Positions 54,952 to 64,000 of a stretch of 64,000 nucleotides of DNA are shown one piece after another. Origin of the DNA: Bactericera cockerelli (Eukaryota > Arthropoda > Insecta > Hemiptera > Triozidae); assembly GCA_024516035.1 (NCBI GenBank), contig CM044963.1, positions 19,770,703-19,834,702 of the forward strand, given 5' to 3'. Every line of letters begins with the position of its first letter. Position 1 is the stretch's first letter. The position numbers and the translations under genes were made by a program. The notes below the pieces were generated by a model, which was not told the DNA's origin, did no database searches, and saw only the letters and a list, made by a program, of their open reading frames with translations.

Positions 54952-55344
54952 TATGACAATAAAATGCTTGTCAATAAATTCCTGGGCCCTGGCTCTGAAG
55001 TAATCCCCAATTCATGGCTAAAGAAATATGCTAAATTTTCGTAAACCTGATACAGCAATCCTCCAGTTGATCACTGCATGTATGTCCATATGTCCACCAT
55101 TCATTGAAATAGTAAAAAATTTTTTATAACTTATCATAATAATAAGACTCTCGAGGTCAAAATCAGATCGTAATAATATATACATACGGCTTTAATATGA
55201 GTCATTTGATCCAAATTTTACTGAACAGAACATACCTGAAACAAGGAAGAAGAAAAGAAAATTCATAGGTATGTTAAAATGTACAAAATATTTCCGATTT
55301 CTAATATTAGAGATTTATCGGAAGTAAAAATCTTCACGGTATTG

Positions 55345-55490
55345 TAAAACTTATCATATTTGTGTTTATCACTTTCGTGATATCACAATTACTCAAAGTA
55401 GCTATACTAAATTCACGCTGTATCAAGGACTTAAACCACCGACCTCCAGGTTACAAGTCCGCCGCCTTATCAATCAAGTTACTGTGGTCG
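55345..55490 (-). mobile_element. SINE-A
   Basis: Minus copy with B box GGTTTAAGTCC (one change). Its 5' side meets TAAAGAGTGTTATTATT, which looks like a SINE-B tail, a third instance of this pairing. Confidence 0.75.
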
Positions 55491-55572
55491 GTAAAGAGTG
55501 TTATTATTCATATGTAACTTACGTACCTTACGAGTACTTTGAACTTATTTCTGTTAATGTTTACTTGGCTAT

Positions 55573-57043
55573 AAATATAAATAAAATAAATAAATAAAAT
55601 ATAAATAAATAAAATAAAAATAAAATAAAATAGCCTTTATTAAAATATTATTTTACAATTTACAATACAAGTTATTTACATACATAGTTATTTTATATTT
55701 TATTCAATTTTATATACATACAAAAATTATTTTAATTAATAAAACATACTCGTCTAATTGAAGGCCTCCTATGGGCATTTGAACCCTGTACCTGAATTAT
55801 GGTACAAGGTCCAGATGCCCACAGGGAAGATGTTACCTACTTAAGAAGAAGTGTAACACCCCTCTCCCTCAGCTGTTTCCAGCCCTCTCTATTTTCTGCC
55901 TCCCTCCACCACTCCTCCCCTCCTAAACATTTCAACTCTGCATCCCATCTTTTTCGTGGTCTCCCTCTCCTTCTACTTCCTCCTCTTGGCTTCCAATGCA
56001 ATATCTCCTTCGTCCATCTCCCATCATTCCTTCTCAAAACATGTCCTATCCAGTTACATTTTAACCCCCACATTCTAGTACCTACATCTATCATTTTTGT
56101 TCTATCCCTCACCCACGAATTCCTATTCCTTAGTGTGACTCCCAATACTGCTCGTTCCATCCTCCTGATTACACATCTTAGTTTGGTGACATATTTTTTC
56201 TTGAATATCCAGGTTTCGCATCCATACAGTAAGGTGGGTATAACACACGATTTTAATATTTTAGTCTTTAATTTTAATTTTATATTTTTGTTTTTAAGAA
56301 AACTTTTATATTTGGAAAAGGAACCCCAGGCTAAATTTACTCTCCTATTTATCTCATCCCACTCGTCATTCTTACTTATCAAACTTCCCAAATACACAAA
56401 CTCTTCTACCTCCTCTATCTCTTTATCTCCTATTCTCAATATTTCTCTCTCACTCATATTCACTCTCATTACTTTTGTCTTACTTATATTCATCTCTAAA
56501 CCTACTCTCCGACCTTCTCTCACCAACTCTTCTATCATTATTTGAATTTCTCGGTAAGAATTTGAAAAGAGAACAATATCGTCAGCGAAGCGAAGGTGGC
56601 TCAATCTCTTCCCATTTACTTCTAGCCCTTTATCTTGCCAGTTTATTGCTCTAAATACTTTTTCTAGCACCGCACTGAAATATTTCGGAGACCCAGGATC
56701 CCCTTGCCGAACGCCTTTCTTCACCTCCACCTCCTTTCCCTCGACCTCCATAATGCTACCTACGTAGGTATTGTGAATCCACTCTATATATTCTTCCTCT
56801 ACCCCTTGCTCTTCGAGTGCTTCCAGTACGGACTGAATAAATACAGAGTCGAAGGCCTTAAAATAGTCAACAAAACACATTACTACTGGTATTTTAAATT
56901 CCTCCGACTTTCTAATCACCTCCTTGACCACCAAAATATGATCTAAAGTTGAGTAGCTACTCCGAAAGCCCGCTTGTTCTGGTGGTTGATTACTTTCCAA
57001 TACTTTAGTGATTCTGCGGACAATTATTTTTGAAAGCACTTTA
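55573..57043 (-). mobile_element. RTE-clade LINE, 5'-truncated
   Basis: The element ends on the left in ATTTT/TTTATT short repeats (about 55573-55635) rather than poly(A), as RTE elements do. TACTTGGCTAT flanks it at 55562-55572 and 57044-57054, an 11-bp target duplication that fixes the truncation point at the 5' end. Length 1471 bp; the endonuclease half is missing. Confidence 0.82.
55837..57039 (-). CDS. Reverse transcriptase fragment of an RTE LINE
   Basis: 400 codons open to a normal stop. The first codon counted is GTG, and the frame continues upstream into the truncation, so no native start exists. Residues 56-64 FVDYFKAFD are RT motif A with the first catalytic Asp; 111-118 RQGDPGSP is motif B (usual form QGDPLSP); 151-154 FADD is the catalytic motif C; N-S-K-T-K-like NISKTK follows. 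The C-terminal half has the family pattern RMERAVLGV, RDRTKMIDVGTRMW, IGHVLRRND and RRGRPRKRW. The N-terminal endonuclease is absent, so it could not retrotranspose alone. The lack of stops or frameshifts suggests recent insertion. Confidence 0.9.
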   Translation of the reverse strand: MLSKIIVRRITKVLESNQPPEQAGFRSSYSTLDHILVVKEVIRKSEEFKIPVVMCFVDYFKAFDSVFIQSVLEALEEQGVEEEYIEWIHNTYVGSIMEVEGKEVEVKKGVRQGDPGSPKYFSAVLEKVFRAINWQDKGLEVNGKRLSHLRFADDIVLFSNSYREIQIMIEELVREGRRVGLEMNISKTKVMRVNMSEREILRIGDKEIEEVEEFVYLGSLISKNDEWDEINRRVNLAWGSFSKYKSFLKNKNIKLKLKTKILKSCVIPTLLYGCETWIFKKKYVTKLRCVIRRMERAVLGVTLRNRNSWVRDRTKMIDVGTRMWGLKCNWIGHVLRRNDGRWTKEILHWKPRGGSRRRGRPRKRWDAELKCLGGEEWWREAENREGWKQLRERGVTLLLK

Positions 57044-57054
57044 TACTTGGCTAT

Positions 57055-57201
57055 TAAATAATAACTCTAAAAAAATATTAATCTGACTTAATTTAGAGCT
57101 GAAACGTTCATTTTATTATCGGGGCCATTTGATAAGAAACTAACAAATAATTTGAAAAATGATAGACCAACGTATATTGTTTAGCATAAACATGCATAGA
57201 C

Positions 57202-57232
<31 letters not shown>

Positions 57233-57597
57233 CTGGGTAGGTCAAATTTTTGACGAATACAATACTTTCCTTATTATAGGATAAGGAAAGTAAAAATAAG
57301 TATTTTCTTTGTAGTATACGTATTCTTATTATTCTATCATCTCCCTCCCTGATAAAAAAAAACCCCTGGTAAAAAAAAATTAATACTCAAAATCCTCGCA
57401 AACAAAATGTAAATATGATAAATACCTACATGACAGAGGGGGCTAATCAGGAAGAAAATTACAGGGTAGAGGATATAAGAGTGGGGGGGTGGGGGGGCGG
57501 ACTTTGTAAAAAACTAAAAATCTGAGGGGTGATATCTCGTGAACCCACGCACGGGACAGACATCTGGCCGCCAGACCCGAAATATCTACAGGGTGGA
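57055..57597. other. No gene; palindromic hairpin
   Basis: ACTTTCCTTAT (57264-57274) and ATAAGGAAAGT (57281-57291) form a perfect 11-bp stem, related in style to the units at 33908. An A run of about 24 lies near 57208-57231. A G run lies near 57483-57497. Confidence 0.65.
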
Positions 57598-57747
57598 ACC
57601 GAGCTCAGTAGCTTGATCGATAAGGCGGCGGACTTGCAACCTGGAGGTCGGTGGTTCAAGTCCGGGTGTCAGCGTAGATTTAGTAAAGCGAGTTTGAGTA
57701 GTTGTGATATGACGAAAGTGATTAACACAAATATGATAACTTTTATG
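57598..57747 (+). mobile_element. SINE-A, complete, best copy
   Basis: TAGCTTGATCGATAAGGCGG, GCAACCTGGAGGTCGGTGG, TTCAAGTCC, GTTTGAGTAGTTGTGATATG and CAAATATGATAACTTTT. The flanks TACAGGGTGGA (57587-57597) and TACAGGGTAGA (57748-57758) match except for one base. Confidence 0.85.
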
Positions 57748-57825
57748 TACAGGGTAGATGGCCCCGTAGAAAATAAATCTACTTGAATGACAAATACCTT
57801 GTATCGCGCTAGAGCACTATAAACA

Positions 57826-57930
57826 GAGAACGGACTAGTCAACTCTAACAAGCCAGGCTAGCTTATAGTTTCCTAGAGAAGGGACTAGTCAACTCTATCA
57901 AGCTAGACTAGCTTATAGTTTCTTAAGGGT
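57826..57930 (+). repeat. Tandem duplication of about 51 bp
   Basis: GGACTAGTCAACTCTA, CTAGCTTATAGTTTC occur twice in order with three to four differences. Confidence 0.8.
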
Positions 57931-58638
57931 TTAAGGCGTTATAAAGAAAAAGCTCATGTTCCTACAATGGTTGATCGCACACAGAATTATGTGGTTCTCA
58001 ACACACTCAAGTTGAATTTTCCGATTATGTTAGCTGGAGACCACCACTTCTTAATACCGCAACAATATGTACTGACAAGTGGTAATCAATTTATTTAAGA
58101 ATTAAAAAAAAAAAAAAAAAAATTGAAACGTGTATCTGACCCGGCAGCATTTTTAATTTATGTCTGATATCTGAGTCACCCACTATACCCAGATAGAGCG
58201 TCCCAAGATGAATACATCACCGCCCAAACCCGCCTGATTACTAATCCGTCGTTAAACCCTAGCCATCTCTAGTGACACAGCACACAGCATTAACGAAATC
58301 GTTGGCCTACCTCCTCCCCTTATGTTGTGCCATATGGCGAAATCTGGGAGACCCTTGTATATAAATCTGAATATGTGTCGGTATAAAAACTATGTAATTT
58401 AAGTTGTACATGGGTTGAATAAGAAAATAATGTGGTGGTACATGAGTTTAAAATACTCGTGTTACATAGGAAACCATGTGATATGTACCTAATGAAATTT
58501 ACATAGTACATAGTATGGTGTGTATTTAGCTTTCAGCTATGGCTAGACAGCATAATATGTTGAGATACTTTTAGGAGATCGGTATTAAAAAAATAAGTAA
58601 AATACATATGTATGTAAATACCCTACCTCCTAAAAATA
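57931..58638. other. No gene seen
   Basis: AT-rich with an A run near 58106-58123. Confidence 0.5.
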
Positions 58639-58838
58639 ATAATATCGCCTTATTTATACTGACCGAATAGGACAATTAAAGTCCCATTATTCCAGCAGTA
58701 AGCTCAAGGCACATTATTATGTGGTAAAAATCCCAAATGGAAGGATAACTTGTCATGTCCCTGCTGGGTTTCGAACCCACGACTTCTGGAATCTCTGGAT
58801 TCACAGAGTGCCGCTTTTACCACTGAGCTACCGGGACA
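58639..58838 (-). mobile_element. SINE-D, second full copy
   Basis: As at 23977 but with two extra segments: TCAAGGCACATTATTATG in the body and a CTGGAATCT duplication in the anticodon-arm region. Flanks AAAAATA are a weak duplication. Confidence 0.8.
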
Positions 58839-59588
58839 GAAAAATAAAGATTTTTTCCCCCATAACCTGATTAAACTAATTATTATTTCACTTTATCTCT
58901 TCTTAAACCTACTTTGGGTCGGCATTGTTCAACCTCTTTCTCATGTGGTTCAGTGGTTCTGGAACTCCTAATTTTTGCGACTGGATGGATGTAGAAATCA
59001 AATCTGAGGTAAGTTCCCAAATGGGAGAGAAAAAGAGAAATTCAAAAACAGGAGAGAAAGAAGATATTTTACTCTTAGATTAGCAAAATTAAAATTAATT
59101 AAAAAATCTGGTATTATCAAGCTACAAGCAAGATCCCTCACATTCAAAATAAAGATTATAACCACATGTGAAGGAAATATAGAATCACTATTCATATATC
59201 GAATTATAGATATATCAGTACACATGTGTGAAGGAAATATAGATGACATACATGATTAATCTTTGCATTTGTAACGAAGCTGTCAGCAGATTAGAGAGCA
59301 AGTCTAAGACAGTACTAATTATAAAATATATACATTATATGAAATCTTACATAGTATACTAATCAGTTACAAATAGTTTATTACAAATCTGCAGAACGAA
59401 TCTGTCAAGACTGGTAATTAATTAACAGAAGACATCTTAGGTGCTTGAAATTAAATTTGTTGCGACTCTCATTCGAGGAGATTTGATTGTAATCCATTAG
59501 ATACAATACTTTTTTAGTGAGTGTAAGTAAAGTAATAATTCAAAATTTAAAAGAACACATTATAAATTTATTATTGTACCTAAGTTAG
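58839..59588. other. No gene seen
   Basis: AT-rich. ATGTGAAGGAAATATAGA occurs twice (about 59165 and 59226). Confidence 0.5.
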
Positions 59589-59816
59589 AAGGGTTGGGTG
59601 GTAGAGATTGCCAGAGGCAATAACCCCACCTTTAGTTAAGACATTTTCTTCTTTATTTATTTTTCAAACCATTTTCAGCTTTAGTAAGGATATTTTCTTC
59701 TTTATTTATTTTTCAAACTACATATATTAATTATCGTGTATTTATTCATTATTGATTTTATATTGTAAATATTGTAAATTATTTTGTCCTCCCAATAAAG
59801 ATTAAAATAATAATAA
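59589..59816 (+). mobile_element. Tail-1 with restored outer pair
   Basis: GGGTTGGGTGGTAGAGATTG, inner ATTGCC-aga-GGCAAT, closing CCCCACC. Here the 3' arm has A where other copies have G, turning a T-G wobble into a T-A pair. An internal duplication of ATTTTCTTCTTTATTTATTT is present, and the end reads CCCAATAAAG then AATAATAA. Confidence 0.7.
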
Positions 59817-59839
59817 GAATTATTCTAACATGTGAATAC

Positions 59840-59975
59840 GACCTCAGTCGCTTGATCGATAAGGCGGCGGACTTGTAACCCGGAGGTTCGAATTTCAGGT
59901 TTGGTAAAAGCGTGAGTTTGCCTAATTGTGACTTAACGAAAGTGACTATTAGAAAAATTTGATTACTTTTGAGTG
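59840..59975 (+). mobile_element. SINE-A, diverged body
   Basis: Intact head CGCTTGATCGATAAGGCGG, but the B-box region reads GGTTCGAATTTC and the body is rearranged. Confidence 0.72.
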
Positions 59976-61334
59976 AGTGACGTCAGAGCTTAAAGTAAGT
60001 TACTATTGAAATGTATGGTGAATATATGGACATACATGAACACATGAAGTCATTATTGATGGTACTAGAAATGAGAATGGCCATTTCTGAAATCTCTTGG
60101 TAACAAGATCAATTTCAGCACATTTTCTTTTTTTTTAGAACATTAATTACTACACTAATCAACTTGACTTAAATAAGACTTTTTTATCACAGATATTTGA
60201 CTATCTTGATCATTTGACTTGTCATTACTTTTCTTAACAATCCTCTGAAACAACCCAAAACCCGTCACAAGAGTCAGAACCCAAATGACAACATATTTAT
60301 CTCAATAACCATACCGATTATACCGGTGATCCCCAGGAAACAAACAAACAGTTTTGTTTCAAAACCAGATGGTCACGATTCGTTATCATATCACATGGTA
60401 ACCTTTTTCCTCCTTTTTTGGGGTGAATTATTAAACAATATTTCACGCCTATCAGACAAATTTACTGGTAATGAAGCGTCACACTTTGTTTCAAAAAAAA
60501 AAAAAAAAAAAAACAAATGCTACCTCCGAAAAAAAGCTGTTCAAAACAAACTCGATCTTTTTTTTTTTGAAACCCAAATTTCGGTCACGAAAGACAAGCT
60601 CCCAAAACGGATCCAATTTCACAGCACACATGCTCTGAAGTTTGTCTGGGTCGATTTATCGTAAAATAGCGTGAAATTTTCGGCATGATTTATCCTGGGA
60701 ATCGAACCAGAGGGTCGATAGTGTTACGGGCCGCTTGCAATGGGGGATTAGGTACGGTTGTGACGAGGGGGGCGGGCGGGGGAGAGTAATTTGATACCGT
60801 TTGACATGTGGGTGGATGAGTAGCTAGGGGGGGGGGGGGTTGTGATCCTCAGGGGTGGCTATTTGGACCATTAGTAGCTGAGGCAATATGATTGTGACTG
60901 TGATGTATATACTTATTCCAATACTAGCTGTAGTCGCTAGGTGAGTTGTGATCCTCAGGGGTGGCTATTTGGACAATTACTAGCTGTGGCAATATGATTG
61001 TGACTGTGACTGAGATCTACCTACTTGTTCTAATACTAGCTGCAGTCACTAATACCAGCTGCTAGCTGTAGTCTACAATAGCAACATTTGTCAGTTTTAA
61101 TTTATTTGTGATAATCACAATCGTGGTATCATAGTTTTTACTGAAACTCGAAAAACGCCCCAATCATAACACCCCACAATGATCTGACAAAACGCAGGTC
61201 AATTGTGACCTATGCTACGTAATTTATAACAACAAAAAAATCCCCAAAACTTCCCATCCTACAATGACCTGAGATGCTAAATTGGGAATTTCAATATTGT
61301 AGGTAAAAAAATAAATTATTTCTTTGTGAAGTTT
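59976..61334. other. No gene; one direct repeat
   Basis: 60840-61065 holds two units of about 108 bp: GTTGTGATCCTCAGGGGTGG, CAATATGATTGTGACTGTGA and AATACTAGCTG. G runs precede it (about 60828-60840). The 112-codon frame at 60326 contains a Lys run from poly(A) and has no motif. Confidence 0.55.
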
Positions 61335-61408
61335 TGCTAATTTTGGGACTTGAACCACCGACCTACCAGTCAGCTGTTTTAACAAACAAATTGGTGAGGT
61401 CGGTTAGT
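61335..61408 (-). mobile_element. SINE-A head fragment
   Basis: Complement TAACCGACCTCACCAATTTG to GGTTCAAGTCCC; head only, A box degraded. Confidence 0.65.
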
Positions 61409-62489
61409 GGCACAAGTAATGTATCTTAGGTTCTAGGTTCAACATTGCCTTGAACTGCCCTCGAACTCAGGTTTGGGTTTATTTTGGGTTCTACCTATGT
61501 ACTCTCTTCATTGTTTTTTTCTGTGGGGGTGGCGATAATGTATCACATTTTTGACATAACCGATTGCCTTCCCATTACACCAACTCCCCCCCCCCCCCCT
61601 TCTCTTTCCCGCCGTTTAAACAAAGTGTGAAATTAGTTATTTATGAAAGACAATAATCGAATCGTAGCAATTAAAAACAACTGTTACCGAACAATTAATA
61701 AACCCAGAATGAAGTGCAATTTCATTTGCAATAAACCTTCTATTTCTAGTACACACGAGGGGTTTAGCTCGCATAGGGCAACCTCGTGACCCTCACCCAA
61801 CCTCGATTGGTCCGGAAAAATACAAAAATACAAACTTTTTTACTTTCTATCAAAAATTCTGTTTTTCATTTCAAATATCTGTTGTGCTCTTAGGAGGGAC
61901 AAATAAGATGATGTTGATGCGCTAAAAAAATAAATAATTAGAAAAAATTAAGCAGGCAGAAAAAACAATCCAGACCAAGTCTCGGAGAGCCACGTAACTG
62001 GTGCCAGCCCGCCATGCAGAACAATCACAAGGCCGGCGCAGTTCCACTAGAGCAGATGAAGAGACATTTAGCAACCTTCCTCCCAGCAGGCTCAACACTA
62101 ACCAACACGACATTACAAAAAACCATCTCGCAACAGTCTCAAACGAACACTACATTAAGAAATGAGCTGGAATAAATTCGAGCGCCATACTATTGTCAAC
62201 CTATATCACGGCAGGCGTCTCAAAGAGAACAAACAATTGAAGATGATGCCAATGATGTTATTCAAGATGATGGTACTGATGATGAAAGAAAAAGGTACAA
62301 TAATAATAATAACACACAATTTATTACAAATGAAGAAATTCGCGTAGTTATGATGACTAAAAGGACTAGAATTGTAATAAAAATAACAAGTATCAAGCGA
62401 AACGGTCGTTTCGCTTGAGAACGCCTCCCAGAAACTACAGTGCTTATATAACATTAGATATAGTTTGTATGTATTTTGCCGTTGTAAAA
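61409..62489. other. No firm gene; short acidic frame
   Basis: An 80-codon plus frame without ATG runs from 62178 to a stop at 62417-62419. It includes DDANDVIQDD and a run of five Asn. A vague relative is at 14352-14429. A C run lies near 61587-61599. Confidence 0.35.
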
Positions 62490-62668
62490 TACATTTACTG
62501 CCTGATTTGAACTACTGACTCCTATTTTCGAGCAGTAAGCTAAAGATATATGTTTGTGGTCAAAAATCAACTGGGGCGACAAGTTGTGCTGTCCCGCCTG
62601 AGTTTCGAACCCGCAACCTCTGTATAAACAGACAGACGAGTTGTGACCACTGACTAAGCTACCGGTAA
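62490..62668 (-). mobile_element. SINE-D, diverged
   Basis: Minus strand: TACCGGTAGCTTAGTCAGTG, B box GGGTTCGAAACTC, body to AGTAAATGTATTTTAC. The acceptor-stem pairing is weaker than in the other copies. Confidence 0.68.
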
Positions 62669-64000
62669 AAGACAGTGCTGTTCTACTGATCATCATGATG
62701 ATGAAAGAAGAGAAAAAAAAATAATTATAACAAATGGAGAAGAACAACAAGAAGAAGTGGAAGAACGCAAGAAAGACTTTGGAACAAGAGATGAAGTCCA
62801 ACACAACGAAGAAGAACAAGAAGAAACAAAAAGAGGAGCAAAAGAAGAGGAACAAGATGTGAAGAAAAACAAAGTCTTTCTTGTTGCTTATGTTGGTTTT
62901 ATTATTGATGAAGTTAATAATGATATATTGTTACTATTGTTGTTTTTAATAATGCTATTGTTAATAATGATGTTGTTGATATGAATAATGAAAATGAAAA
63001 AGAAGAACTTGAAACCAAGAGAACAATGGAACGCAAGCGCTCACTAAAATATTCATCAAACAATATGTGATGAGAGCAAAAACTTTGATGGGCGTCTAAA
63101 CTCTAAATTACAGGACATTAGAGACGACGAAAAAATGACTTTTAATGAACGGGAAATATCTGAAGATGATGAAGGAAAGATTCAAGAAAGATCTTGCCAG
63201 AAAACAATAGGTCTAGTTTTATTTGGATCTTCTTAATTGTGTTTGTCATGGGCATCACTTTGGAGTTCTGTTTCTTCTAACTAACGGAGGTGATGGCGTT
63301 AGTTTGACACAGAGAATGCCTGAATTGATTAATGTACGCCTGAAATCACTGTCTCCCATATTATACATGGAAATTATTGATGTTGCTTTAATGTAAAGGC
63401 TTCAGACGAGAGACGGGCCGAAAATTAGAGGCCTAACATCTGTATCCTGAAGTAATGTTATGTAACGGTTCCAGGTACATACTCGTATGTTAAAGGAAGA
63501 GGTGGTTTTAGTGGGTGAGAGTGCCCTGTTATCAGCACAAATAAATCCCACACTGTTCACCACCAACCTGGGGGTGTTCGTCTTTAAAAGATTTCCTCCA
63601 CTTCTTTGAAAAAAAATTGTTGATTTCTATTTTACAATAGTTGTTTATTTGACATACATTTATTTGTTATTATTCAGACCATCGTTATGGTGCAGTTTTA
63701 GGATTAAAATAGCTCTTGATTCAGTAGAATTTGTAAACTAGAAGAGACCAAAACGGGAAGGAAAATTCTTAAGAACATCTTGCTATATTTACTATATTCT
63801 CTTCACAACCAAGTAACAATGAAAGTTAGAACTTCTCCTGGAATATTTTCATAAACAAAAGAGATACAGTAAGTATCGCCTTATTATACCTGCGCAATAC
63901 ATAATATATGTACGTATATGATAATGTATTCCACTCTGAAGAGGCAGGAATTTTCAAAATTATGGGAACAATAAGGAGAGTAGAAGGAGGAGAAGAAGAA
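62669..64000. other. No firm gene at the right end
   Basis: GAA-rich DNA at about 62690-62880 gives a 75-codon Glu/Lys frame that then reads into Leu/Ile from TTG/TTA repeats; I treat it as composition. A SINE-D tail scrap is near 63870-63900. Purine-rich DNA meets the edge. Confidence 0.45.

Noticed and set aside
55799..56545. 248-codon plus-strand frame
   Set aside because: It lies antisense to the RTE reverse transcriptase, which has clear catalytic motifs in the other strand.
62757..62984. 75-codon frame with a Leu/Ile-rich end resembling a membrane anchor
   Set aside because: The first part is GAA-repeat translation, and the hydrophobic end comes from TTG/TTA repeats.

Overview
This window looks like non-coding nuclear DNA from an insect, possibly a hemipteran such as a planthopper. 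The organism is inferred from style, not proven: AT-rich sequence, long (GA)n/(TC)n and (CA)n tracts, an insect-like 5S rRNA sequence inside a SINE, and RTE-type and Ty3/Gypsy-type retroelements. I found no convincing host protein-coding gene and no stand-alone tRNA or rRNA gene. The two readable proteins with family motifs both belong to retrotransposons. Most other open frames are simple-sequence artefacts.

Layout. 1-3112: the 5' end of a minus-strand Ty3/Gypsy-like element, in the order two identical tandem 460-bp LTRs, primer-binding site, leader, then a gag-protease ORF that runs off the left edge. 3.1-16 kb: SINEs, a PIF-like MITE and purine/pyrimidine tracts. 16.4-17.1 kb: a 27-bp minisatellite read in frame as 14 copies of a nonapeptide. 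18-22 kb: a 491-bp long-TIR element and a tRNA-headed SINE. 24-27 kb: a SINE nested in a SINE, then a pogo-like element filled by a 40-copy 25-bp array. 29-31.6 kb: a 16-bp-period TC array, two MITEs and a third MITE repeated three times in tandem. 33-38 kb: closely packed LINE tails and SINEs. 38.7-40.2 kb: one element holding a CA array and a 185-bp tandem repeat. 42-45.4 kb: two minisatellites. 48.7-53.5 kb: alternating pyrimidine and purine tracts. 54-57 kb: an inverted nested SINE pair, a complete 5S-derived SINE and a 5'-truncated RTE LINE with an intact 400-codon reverse transcriptase. 57-64 kb: more SINEs and a LINE tail in otherwise featureless DNA.

I use working names for families. 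SINE-A: tRNA-headed, about 145 bp. SINE-B: tRNA-headed with a TTATTA tail. SINE-5S: 5S rRNA-headed. SINE-T: tRNA-headed but sharing the body of SINE-5S. SINE-D, SINE-E and SINE-F: other tRNA-headed families. Tail-1 and tail-2: LINE-like 3' ends with a conserved stem-loop. The most interesting signals are the 5S/tRNA head exchange on one SINE body with a covarying closing helix, the LTR-A-LTR junction, the stem-loop of the LINE-like tails, and the tandemly amplified DNA-transposon ends.
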